A stretch of DNA of 7,048 nucleotides from Bryobacterales bacterium (GCA_025353235.1 JANXQZ010000553.1:1-7048); one strand, 5' to 3'; counted from the first letter of the stretch, positions 1-6,057 are shown. Notes: a model not told the origin generated them from the sequence alone. Numbers and translations are program-made.

Positions 1-241
1 GCTTGCGGGCGTATTGCAGACCTTCCCATCCATAGTCGATGGCCACTGCTGGGATCTCATAACGCTGCTCCACCAGCTTTGCGAAGTACCCGGTACCGCA
101 CCCTGCATCCAGCGCGCGCGCGATATTGCGCTTGGCCACGAGCGGATCCAAAATCCCGAATAAGATCTGGCGCATGCCTCGATACCACCAGAATCTCTGT
201 TCGGACTTCGCGATGTTGGCGAATTCGGCGGGATTCATCAT
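1..241 (-). CDS. SAM-dependent methyltransferase, N-terminal part (cut by window edge)
   Basis: This open frame runs off the left edge, leaving about 80 codons of the N-terminus. It begins MMNPAEFANIAKSEQRFWWY, followed by ALDAGCGTGYFAKL, which matches motif I (DxGxGxG) of class I SAM methyltransferases, then VAIDYGWEGLQYARK, where the acidic Asp of motif II would bind the ribose of SAM. The aromatic FWWYRGMR stretch before the Rossmann core is common in type 11/12 methyltransferases found in glycan and lipid clusters. The start ATG (241-239) overlaps the TGA stop of the upstream epimerase as ATGA, so translation is probably coupled; a second ATG follows at once (238-236), and no strong Shine-Dalgarno is seen. 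The substrate cannot be told from this fragment. The position behind a nucleotide-sugar epimerase hints at sugar or surface-polymer methylation, which is inference. Confidence 0.85.
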   Translation of the reverse strand, partial: MMNPAEFANIAKSEQRFWWYRGMRQILFGILDPLVAKRNIARALDAGCGTGYFAKLVEQRYEIPAVAIDYGWEGLQYARK

Positions 242-1227
242 GCGGGCGGCAAGTAGTGTTCGAGGTGCTGGCGGAAGAAGTCGAGGGTCCGGCGAATGCC
301 TTCGTCGAAGCGCACGCGGGGACGCCAGCCAAGCTCTCTCTCGATACGAGTGCAATCCGTCGCATAGCTGCCGATATCGATTGGTTTGATGTCGTCGGGG
401 AAGGCGCGCTGGGTCACTTGCATGCCGCCCCCTTCGCGCGAGATCACGCCCGCAATCTCGCTCAAGGACAGACCTTCCACACCGCCCACATTGTACGTGC
501 GCGATGGCGGAATGCCGAAGCCGACCAGCAGAAACGCATCCACCGCATCGTCGACATACACGGGATCCCGAGTCTGGAGTCCATCGCCGAATACCTCAAT
601 AGGATCGCCCGTCAGCGCGCGGCGTAGGAATGTGCCGAGAAATCCCTGAGTGGGAATATTGAGGGCCATGCGAGGTCCGTAGACATTGGTGAGACGAAGC
701 ACGATCGCGTCGAGTTCGCCGCTGCGCGACAGCATCAGATGATACATGCAGGCCGCCGCCTTATGCACACCATTGAAATCGATAGGGCGTATGGGATGGC
801 CTTCATCCACCGGAAGGTAGTCCGGCGCGCCGTAAAGCTGTCGCGTACTCGCATACACGATGCGCATGCCGCGCTTGGCCGAAGCGCACTCCAGAAGAAA
901 TCGCAGTTGCGCGAGCGCATTAATCTGCAAGTCGCGCTCGGGGAATTTCATGCTCTGAATATGGCTGATCTCGCCTGCGAGGTTGAACACAAGATCCGCC
1001 GCCGCGATCTCCGAGCGAAACTGAGGGGCTTCGCTGAGATCGAGCGGAACTACCCGCAGACGGTCCCGAACGGACGCAACATTATAAGGATTCGCGCCGC
1101 AGCCTGAGATGGACGAATCCACAACTGTGACCCGTGCGCCTTGCTCGACAAGCCTGATCGCCAGGTTGCTGCCGATGAAGCCCAGCCCGCCAGTTACCAG
1201 GACATTCGCATCTCGATAAGAATCCAC
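238..1227 (-). CDS. NAD-dependent epimerase/dehydratase (extended SDR), nucleotide-sugar type
   Basis: A 329-residue protein of normal length for extended short-chain dehydrogenases acting on NDP-sugars. The NAD-binding Rossmann motif GGLGFIG lies at residues 13-19 with an acidic Asp37 after the second strand. NLAGEISH (82-89) matches the NAAA/H-type motif, YASTRQLYG (125-133) carries the catalytic Ser/Thr, and LRLTNVYGPR (178-187) and FGDGLQTRDPVYVDDAVDA (213-231) are typical substrate-domain motifs. At the YxxxK site the sequence reads DFNGVHKAA: Lys156 is present but the Tyr position is Asn152. From memory, related epimerases have DVNGINK here, so this may be a subfamily trait. The start is GTG, six bases after the upstream phosphatase stop, and the stop overlaps the methyltransferase start. 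The likely role is epimerising or dehydrating an NDP-hexose for a surface glycan; the exact substrate is unknown. Confidence 0.9.
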   Translation of the reverse strand: MDSYRDANVLVTGGLGFIGSNLAIRLVEQGARVTVVDSSISGCGANPYNVASVRDRLRVVPLDLSEAPQFRSEIAAADLVFNLAGEISHIQSMKFPERDLQINALAQLRFLLECASAKRGMRIVYASTRQLYGAPDYLPVDEGHPIRPIDFNGVHKAAACMYHLMLSRSGELDAIVLRLTNVYGPRMALNIPTQGFLGTFLRRALTGDPIEVFGDGLQTRDPVYVDDAVDAFLLVGFGIPPSRTYNVGGVEGLSLSEIAGVISREGGGMQVTQRAFPDDIKPIDIGSYATDCTRIERELGWRPRVRFDEGIRRTLDFFRQHLEHYLPPA

Positions 1228-1233
1228 TCGGGC

Positions 1234-2001
1234 CTATTCCAGGCCGACAAACTTCTTCAAGTCCCCGACGAGTGCGGGAGCGCAGCCCAGGCAGTTGCCG
1301 CCGTAAATCGAGTTGCCTCCGTCGGTGTTGAAGAACACGGCACCGGCCTCTTCCATGATCACTTTGAGGGCTGCCAAATCCCACGGAGCAGCCACGGGTT
1401 CAAACCACACATCGGCCTGCCCGCAAGCCACCATCATGGCATCGGGTGCGCCGCCATAGCTGCGCACGGCCCAGGCTTGCGAAAGCCAGTCGAGCAAGAG
1501 CGGACGAAATTTCGCGCCGTTAAGTTTGTTGAAGCCGTTTACGCAAATGACGGCCTCGCTCAAGGCGGAGATTGCCGAGGCGTGAATGCGTTCGCCGTTG
1601 CGGAACGCTCCACCCCCGCGCGTCGCGGTGTAGGTGGTGCCCAGACCCGGAAAGTTGGCGACGCCGACCACAACTTCGCCATCCGCCTCCAAGCCGAGCA
1701 GCGTGGCCCAGTAAGGATTGCCTCGCACGTAATCGCGCGTGCCGTCGATGGGGTCTATTATCCAGCGGCGTCCGTTGCGAGTCTCGCGGCTGGCGCCTTC
1801 TTCGCCGAGCTGTCCATCGTCTGGAAAAGCTGCAGTGAAGATGTCGGTGATAATTTGTTCCGCCTCGCGATCGGCGCGAGTTACAGGCGACAGATCGGAC
1901 TTAGTTTCGGCTTCGATTCCGTGCTGGTAGCGGAGTGCGAGTTCACCCGCCTTCTTTGCGGCTTCCACCGCGACTTCTAATTCTCGATGCCAAGGATTCA
2001 C
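1234..2001 (-). CDS. Inositol-monophosphatase-family phosphatase, HisN-like
   Basis: A 255-residue Mg2+-dependent phosphatase of the IMPase superfamily. The metal-binding set is complete: Asp44 in TRAD, Glu67 in LGEEG, DPIDGT at 83-88 (Asp83, Asp86), and APWDLAALKVIMEEAG near 205-220 with Asp208. The stretch after DPIDGT (RDYVRGNPYWATLLGLE) and the PWDLAAL motif resemble HisN-type histidinol-phosphatases, so dephosphorylation of L-histidinol phosphate is the leading guess. An inositol-phosphatase or CysQ-like PAP phosphatase remains possible, and no his genes are visible nearby. The start is GTG with no convincing Shine-Dalgarno, 27 bases after the lnt stop. A TACAAT box sits 7 bases before the GTG, which could mean a leaderless transcript. 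The gene is followed after 6 bases by the epimerase, so those two are probably co-transcribed. Confidence 0.88.
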   Translation of the reverse strand: MNPWHRELEVAVEAAKKAGELALRYQHGIEAETKSDLSPVTRADREAEQIITDIFTAAFPDDGQLGEEGASRETRNGRRWIIDPIDGTRDYVRGNPYWATLLGLEADGEVVVGVANFPGLGTTYTATRGGGAFRNGERIHASAISALSEAVICVNGFNKLNGAKFRPLLLDWLSQAWAVRSYGGAPDAMMVACGQADVWFEPVAAPWDLAALKVIMEEAGAVFFNTDGGNSIYGGNCLGCAPALVGDLKKFVGLE

Positions 2002-2008
2002 TGGAACT

Positions 2009-2014
2009 ATTGTA
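2009..2014 (-). promoter_or_regulatory. Possible -10 box (TACAAT) for a leaderless HisN-like gene
   Basis: On the minus strand TACAAT (five of six matches to TATAAT) ends 7 bases before the GTG start. A transcript starting the usual distance downstream would begin at or next to the GTG. No matching -35 hexamer is seen, so this is tentative. The lack of a Shine-Dalgarno before the GTG is consistent with it. Confidence 0.35.
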
Positions 2015-2028
2015 AGGTCGTGCTTACA

Positions 2029-3516
2029 TCACCCTTTGCGGGACCGGTAGTGGGGCCGTTGCGATGCGAATAGCGCCACCCCAACCACGATCCAGCAGCC
2101 CCAGGCAAACCAATCCCCGTACCGGCTATAAAAGGTCAACCCCGATTCATACGAATAATTAAAAGCTCCTGACGTCTCCACATAGCCCGGCAAGATCTTC
2201 ACCACCCTCCCGCCCGGATCAACGCTCGCCGTCACCCCATTATTCGTAGCCCTAAGAATCCACCTGCGGTTCTCGGCCGCCCGCATCCGCACGATCGACA
2301 AATGCTGGTCGCGAGCCGCGCTGCGTCCGAAATACCCGTCATTCGAAATATTCACCAGCAAGCTCGCGCCGCCTTCCACGAATTGTCGAACCTCTTGCGG
2401 AAACGCCGACTCGTAGCAGATAAATGTCCCCACCTTCTCTGCATCCAGCGGCGATACCACCACGCGATTGCCAGGCACGAAATCGCCCGTCTCATGGGAG
2501 ATGCGGTTCACCCAGCTGAAGAACTCCGGAACGTATTCGCCAAAGGGAACCAGGTTGATCTTGTCGTACCGGTCTACGAACTGGCCAGAAAGCCCCAGGA
2601 GCACAGCTGAGTTCAACGGCTCGCCCTTCGCTGAATCCGCTACCGTCCCAAACAAAAGAAATGCATGGGTGCGCCGCGCCAGATCGCCAGCCTTTCGCCG
2701 GAACGGTTCGTCGCGAAAGTAATAGAGCGGACCCGGAACCTCCGGCCAAATGATCAACCCTGCGCGGGACTCGAGCGCGGTCCCGTAGGACCGGTTCAGC
2801 AGCATCGCTTGCATCTCCGACGCACGATCTCGAGTCCACTCCTGTTCTTCTGGAATGTTAGGCTGCACCATCACCGCCGTCTCGCGGCCTTCTTCGGGAG
2901 CGGGCAACTGCGGCATCAGCAACAGAGCCGGGATCACCATCAACCAGAGCAGCCGCTTGCGCGGACGCTTGAGAGCGACTCCAGCCGCTCCCGCCGCCAT
3001 CATCGCGAACAGGAATGAGAGCCCGTACACGCCAACCCATGGGGCAAGGCGCATCGGCAGCGCCAAGTCGATCCCCGCATTGCCCAGACAAAGCCAAGCG
3101 AAACCCAGGTCCCCGTGCGTGCGCTCGATCCCGGTCCAGATAGCGGCAATGGCCGGGATCGCGTACCACTTCCACACGACGATTCCAGCCAGCAAAGCGA
3201 ATAGCCCCATGTGCAGGGACTTGATCAGCGAAAACAGGACGAACGTTCCCCAGCCGCCCCAACGACCCATCCCGCCATGCACCTCCAGCACGAATTGGAT
3301 CCAGGAACAAATGCCAAACCAATACACGTTGCCAGCCAGGAATCCGAGCAGGAAACGATGCCGCGGACGTGGCTCGGATGCAACTGCGATTAACAAGGGC
3401 GACAGCGCGAAGGGAGCTAACCAGATTTGATTCCAGTTCGGGAAAACCAGAACCAGAAGAACGCCCGTGAGGACTGCGAGCGAGTAGCTAAACAGTCGCC
3501 TGGGAAGCTTGCTCAT
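2029..3516 (-). CDS. lnt: Apolipoprotein N-acyltransferase
   Basis: A 495-residue integral membrane enzyme that adds the third acyl chain to the N-terminal diacylglyceryl-Cys of lipoproteins, the last step of lipoprotein maturation. The N-terminal ~200 residues hold several hydrophobic segments (about 10-26, 32-46, 55-70, 90-118, 160-180, 188-202). The C-terminal ~290 residues form the periplasmic nitrilase-like domain, with the catalytic triad visible as Glu259 in IIWPEVPGP, Lys319 in YDKINLVPFGEYVP and Cys367 in GTFICYESAFP. A last hydrophobic helix at about 470-486 is followed by a basic tail. Length and architecture match Lnt of diderm bacteria, which supports a Gram-negative envelope. 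The ATG lies inside the end of lipA in another frame (29-base overlap), with GGTGA immediately before it, so lnt is probably translated by coupling to lipA. Confidence 0.96.
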   Translation of the reverse strand: MSKLPRRLFSYSLAVLTGVLLVLVFPNWNQIWLAPFALSPLLIAVASEPRPRHRFLLGFLAGNVYWFGICSWIQFVLEVHGGMGRWGGWGTFVLFSLIKSLHMGLFALLAGIVVWKWYAIPAIAAIWTGIERTHGDLGFAWLCLGNAGIDLALPMRLAPWVGVYGLSFLFAMMAAGAAGVALKRPRKRLLWLMVIPALLLMPQLPAPEEGRETAVMVQPNIPEEQEWTRDRASEMQAMLLNRSYGTALESRAGLIIWPEVPGPLYYFRDEPFRRKAGDLARRTHAFLLFGTVADSAKGEPLNSAVLLGLSGQFVDRYDKINLVPFGEYVPEFFSWVNRISHETGDFVPGNRVVVSPLDAEKVGTFICYESAFPQEVRQFVEGGASLLVNISNDGYFGRSAARDQHLSIVRMRAAENRRWILRATNNGVTASVDPGGRVVKILPGYVETSGAFNYSYESGLTFYSRYGDWFAWGCWIVVGVALFASQRPHYRSRKG

Positions 3517-4402
3517 TCACCAGATCGGCCATGTAGGAGCTGCGCACCAGCGGACCGCTAAACACCATCTTGAATCCGATCGAAAGGCCGTACTCGCGAT
3601 AGGCATCGAACTGCGCCGGGGTTACATACTCCGACACAGGCAGGTTGCGGCGCGTAGGTTGCAAGTATTGCCCGATAGTGGCCACATCCACGTCAGCCTC
3701 ATGCAAATCGCGCAAGAGCGATTCCACTTCGGCGGGCCGTTCGCCCAAGCCCACCATGAGGCCCGACTTGGTAAGCAGATCAGGACGGTGGCGTTTCCCG
3801 AATTGCAGCACATCGAGCGACTGCCGATAGTTCGCTTGCGGACGAACCCGCCCATACAATCGCGGGATGGTCTCCATGTTGTGGTTGAACACATGCGGCC
3901 CGGCATCCAGCACGCGCGCGACCGCATCCAGATCACCGCAAAAGTCGGGCGTTAACACTTCGATCCGTGCTTGAGGAAGAGCCTTGCTGACTTGCCGCAC
4001 AGTTTCCGCGAAATGCGTGGAGCCGCCATCCGGTAGATCGTCGCGGTTGACGGCTGTGATCACCACATAGCGCAGCTTCATCTGAGCCGCCATGCGCCCC
4101 ACGTTTTCAGGTTCGCTCGGATCAAGCGTGAACTCTTTCTTGCGCGGCGAGCCTTTCGGGACCGAGCAGAACCCGCAGCCTCGAGTACACAGATTGCCGA
4201 GGATCATGAAAGTCGCCGCGCCCCGGCTGAAGCACTCGTGCATGTTGGGGCAGCGCGCCGATTCGCAAACGGTATGAAGATTGAGGCGCCGAAGATCCTG
4301 CTTCAGATCGTGGACGGCGCTGAAGTGAGTGGCACCCTTGCGCAGCCATTCCGGGAGACGGGGCTGAGCCAATGGTTGTGTATCGAGTTGAACGAGATTC
4401 AA
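3488..4402 (-). CDS. lipA: Lipoyl synthase (radical SAM)
   Basis: LipA inserts two sulfur atoms into protein-bound octanoyl chains to make the lipoyl cofactor of 2-oxoacid dehydrogenases and the glycine cleavage system. Using the longest frame (TTG at 4429, 313 residues), the auxiliary cluster motif CESARCPNMHEC gives Cys55, Cys60 and Cys66. The radical-SAM CX3CX2C motif CTRGCGFC gives Cys81, Cys85 and Cys88. The C-terminal RSSY (296-299) supplies the Ser that ligates the auxiliary cluster in known LipA. HNMETIPRLY and QYLQPTRRNLPVSEYV are also typical. The preferred start is TTG at 4402 (304 residues), which has AAAGG 11 bases upstream; the TTG at 4429 falls in the first bases of the repeat arm and has no Shine-Dalgarno. 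A third TTG at 4372 (LPEWLRK would then follow closely) cannot be excluded. The 3' end overlaps lnt by 29 bases. Confidence 0.96.
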   Translation of the reverse strand: MNLVQLDTQPLAQPRLPEWLRKGATHFSAVHDLKQDLRRLNLHTVCESARCPNMHECFSRGAATFMILGNLCTRGCGFCSVPKGSPRKKEFTLDPSEPENVGRMAAQMKLRYVVITAVNRDDLPDGGSTHFAETVRQVSKALPQARIEVLTPDFCGDLDAVARVLDAGPHVFNHNMETIPRLYGRVRPQANYRQSLDVLQFGKRHRPDLLTKSGLMVGLGERPAEVESLLRDLHEADVDVATIGQYLQPTRRNLPVSEYVTPAQFDAYREYGLSIGFKMVFSGPLVRSSYMADLVNEQASQATV

Positions 4403-4413
4403 TGAGTATTCTG

Positions 4414-4418
4414 CCTTT
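4414..4418 (-). promoter_or_regulatory. Weak ribosome binding site favouring the lipA start at 4402
   Basis: AAAGG on the minus strand lies 11 bases before TTG 4402. It is weak, but it is the only purine-rich match before any candidate lipA start. It lies between the repeat arm and the gene. Confidence 0.35.
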
Positions 4419-4427
4419 CGGAGGACC

Positions 4428-4469
4428 AACCGGCTGAAAGCCGGTTGCAGCCAGGATTGGCTGCCCCAC
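4428..4469 (+). repeat. Left arm of a perfect 42-bp inverted repeat (REP-like)
   Basis: These 42 bases are the exact reverse complement of 4579-4620. The arm contains its own hairpins: AACCGGCT/AGCCGGTT around a GAA loop (4428-4446), and GCAGCC/GGCTGC around AGGATT (4447-4464). Such short palindromic arms in opposite orientation are typical of REP/BIME elements mobilised by RAYT-type TnpA(REP) proteins. The arm abuts the lipA upstream region. Identity as a dispersed family is inferred, since only this pair is seen in the window. Confidence 0.85.
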
Positions 4470-4578
4470 CATGGCCGCCTGGTCTTGTCTGGAACATTGT
4501 TGCACTCGAGTTTTGTACTACAATATTCTCATTTCTTCCAATACTGCGATGAATTACCTCGTTGCGGCTTGCCGCTAT
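4470..4578. other. 109-base AT-richer spacer between the repeat arms
   Basis: The spacer is less GC-rich than the flanking genes. It holds a small dyad TTGTA-C-TACAA (4513-4523) and a short hairpin GCGGC-TT-GCCGC (4564-4575) next to the right arm. On the minus strand TTGGAA (4541-4536) and TACAAA (4517-4512), 18 bases apart, could be a weak promoter reading toward lipA (four of six matches in each box). No protein of its own is supported. Confidence 0.4.
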
Positions 4579-4620
4579 GTGGGGCAGCCAATCCTGGCTG
4601 CAACCGGCTTTCAGCCGGTT
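4579..4620 (-). repeat. Right arm of a perfect 42-bp inverted repeat (REP-like)
   Basis: This is the exact reverse complement of 4428-4469. On the minus strand it starts six bases after the SPOR gene stop codon with the hairpin AACCGGCTGAAAGCCGGTT, so it sits at the 3' end of the slipin-SPOR unit, where REP elements often lie. No T-run follows the hairpin, so a standard intrinsic terminator is not shown. It may instead protect the mRNA 3' end. Confidence 0.85.
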
Positions 4621-4626
4621 TCCATA

Positions 4627-5205
4627 CTAATATCTTCTCACTATCGGCTTAAAACCAGAGGCTTCCAGCCGCACCCGAGTCTCCGCCAGATCCGCCCCAT
4701 TCCCCACCGGTCCGACAATTACGCGAAAGATCGTCGGGTTCGGACCCGGAGCCACCGTAGTTCGAAAGCCTTTCTTCGCCAGACTCTCGGCAATGATCTC
4801 CGCATCGGGGCGCGTGGTTGCCACCACTTGCAAAAATGTCGTTCCCGCGCGCGGCTCTTCCGACGACGGCGTGGCTGGCGGTTTCTCGCGAATCGGCTCT
4901 TCCTTTTTAACTTCGAGAGGAGGCTGCACCGGCGAAGGCTTGTCCACAGGCGGAGGCACCACCCGAGCAGGTGCCGCACTCCCGCCCGCGCCCGTTTCCA
5001 CCGGCTGCCGCGACGTGCCATCCACCAGGATCGGCTTTTCACTGCGCGCTCCGTTGTCGGCCGTGAGCACTGGCGAAGAGCTTCGGCCCACCAAGTAGCC
5101 CATCGAGAAAAACGCGCCAAGAAGAATCACCACGATCAGAAATACGCTGACCAGTTGGCGGTTCCCCAGGATCAATTCAAATTCGCCTTCGTCGTTGCGT
5201 GCCAA
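4627..5205 (-). CDS. SPOR-domain membrane protein
   Basis: A 192-residue bitopic protein. A short charged N-terminus (MARNDEGEFELILGNRQ) precedes one transmembrane helix at about 18-40. Residues 41-120 form a Pro/Ser/Glu-rich linker with a PPP and PxxP-like run, and residues about 121-192 form a SPOR domain (TFLQVVAT, then ESLAKKGFRTTV, FRVIVGPVG, ARVRL-like helix, SGFKPIVRR). SPOR domains bind denuded glycan strands of septal peptidoglycan, so a role at the division site or in wall remodelling is expected, with the C-terminus in the periplasm. The start is TTG, five bases after the slipin stop, with GGGAAGG nine bases upstream inside the slipin 3' end, so the two genes are probably coupled. 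The gene is followed at once by a REP-like hairpin. It is not a recognised named protein such as FtsN or DamX. Confidence 0.88.
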   Translation of the reverse strand: MARNDEGEFELILGNRQLVSVFLIVVILLGAFFSMGYLVGRSSSPVLTADNGARSEKPILVDGTSRQPVETGAGGSAAPARVVPPPVDKPSPVQPPLEVKKEEPIREKPPATPSSEEPRAGTTFLQVVATTRPDAEIIAESLAKKGFRTTVAPGPNPTIFRVIVGPVGNGADLAETRVRLEASGFKPIVRRY

Positions 5206-5210
5206 TCCGG

Positions 5211-5987
5211 TTAGCCTTCCCTTTTCAAACTGCCAAGATTTTCCAGCGCCCGGCCTAATGATGAGAATATATCGATAGGCAGGGGAAATACAACCGTCGT
5301 GTTCTTTTCGGCCCCAATTTCCACAAGGGTTTGCAGATAGCGCAATTGAATCGCGGCTGGCTGCATTTGAATGGCTTCAGCCGCCATCGCGAGCTTTTTT
5401 GAGGCTTCATATTCGCCGTCGGCATGAATGATCTTGGCGCGGCGCTCGCGTTCGGCCTCAGCTTGGCGCGCGATGGCTCGAATCATCTGGTCCGGCAAGT
5501 CAACCTGCTTCACTTCCACCAGAGTCACCTTGATGCCCCAGGGTCCGGTATGCATATCGAGAACGGATTGCAGGCGAATGTTGAGCTTCTCGCGCTGGCC
5601 GAGCAAGGTATCCAGTTCCACTTCGCCGAGAACGCTGCGGAGCGTAGTCTGCGCCACTTGCGAACTGGCGTACAAGTAGTTCGCAACCTCGAGCACAGCC
5701 TTGGTGGGCTCCACCACCTTGAAATAAACGACGGCATTCACCTTCACCGTAACGTTGTCCTTGGTGATGATGTCTTGAGGCGGCACTTCCATGGCTTCGA
5801 TGCGTAAGGAAATGCGCACCATGCGGTCAATCGGCACAAATACAAAGATGACGCCAGGTCCCTTGGGAGTGCCCAGCACCCGTCCCAAGCGAAAAATCAC
5901 GGCGCGTTCGTATTCCGCGAGTATCTTGATCGAAGAGATCAGGTAGACAGCGACGACAATGACGGGAATGATCCAGATATCGAACAT
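5211..5987 (-). CDS. Slipin / stomatin-like SPFH (band 7) membrane protein
   Basis: A 258-residue protein of the stomatin/prohibitin/flotillin/HflK superfamily. One N-terminal hydrophobic segment (about 4-20) anchors it. [15 protein letters not shown] (25-39) is the slipin signature, followed by the SPFH core, including [20 protein letters not shown] at about 68-87 and [20 protein letters not shown] at about 114-133. A charged helix-rich region with [20 protein letters not shown] (176-195) would drive oligomer contacts, and the tail ends near [11 protein letters not shown]. Slipins form membrane-associated rings thought to organise membrane microdomains or regulate proteases. They are commonly beside an NfeD gene, but here the downstream partner is a SPOR protein and no NfeD is visible. 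The ATG start has GGAG four bases upstream. Confidence 0.95.
   Translation of the reverse strand: MFDIWIIPVIVVAVYLISSIKILAEYERAVIFRLGRVLGTPKGPGVIFVFVPIDRMVRISLRIEAMEVPPQDIITKDNVTVKVNAVVYFKVVEPTKAVLEVANYLYASSQVAQTTLRSVLGEVELDTLLGQREKLNIRLQSVLDMHTGPWGIKVTLVEVKQVDLPDQMIRAIARQAEAERERRAKIIHADGEYEASKKLAMAAEAIQMQPAAIQLRYLQTLVEIGAEKNTTVVFPLPIDIFSSLGRALENLGSLKREG
5215..5221 (-). promoter_or_regulatory. Ribosome binding site supporting the TTG start of the SPOR gene
   Basis: GGGAAGG on the minus strand is nine bases before the TTG at 5205 and overlaps the last slipin codons and its stop. It is the main argument for the TTG start, since no ATG is available before the transmembrane helix. Confidence 0.6.
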
Positions 5988-6007
5988 GAGTCTCCAAACG
6001 TCAATTT

Positions 6008-6013
6008 AATATA
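6008..6013 (-). promoter_or_regulatory. Possible -10 box (TATATT) of the slipin-SPOR unit
   Basis: TATATT on the minus strand lies 20 bases before the slipin ATG. Transcription from it would give a leader of about 13-14 bases containing the GGAG site. No convincing -35 hexamer is seen; the place where it should be is covered by the 6023-6051 dyad. Confidence 0.3.
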
Positions 6014-6022
6014 GCGTGGGAT

Positions 6023-6051
6023 CGCCCTGCCGCGTGCGGAAGAGCAGGGCG
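6023..6051. promoter_or_regulatory. 8-bp dyad in the divergent promoter region, operator candidate
   Basis: CGCCCTGC (6023-6030) and GCAGGGCG (6044-6051) are perfect inverted repeats with a 13-base gap. Their centres are 21 bases apart, about two helical turns. A competing small hairpin CCGC-GT-GCGG lies inside (6030-6039). The dyad sits between the two outward-facing genes and where the -35 elements of both would be, so it may bind a dimeric regulator. It could also be a chance hairpin in GC-rich DNA. Confidence 0.35.
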
Positions 6052-6057
6052 CCCGAG

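Noticed and set aside
1141..1980. Long plus-strand open frame (279 codons) opposite the HisN-like gene
   Set aside because: It mirrors the coding frame of a clear IMPase-family gene, has no recognisable motif, and is the kind of antisense frame that GC-rich codon bias creates.
4122..4505. Minus-strand open frame running from the repeat spacer into lipA
   Set aside because: It is out of frame with the well-supported LipA sequence and starts in the repeat region.
4579..4626. Intrinsic terminator after the SPOR gene
   Set aside because: A strong hairpin is present, but no run of T follows on the minus strand, so it is reported as a repeat arm only.
4471..5214. Plus-strand open frame (247 codons) through the repeat spacer, right arm and across the SPOR gene
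   Set aside because: Its only familiar part is the peptide coded by the repeat arm; the rest is antisense to the SPOR gene and rich in Arg/His, as shadow frames are.
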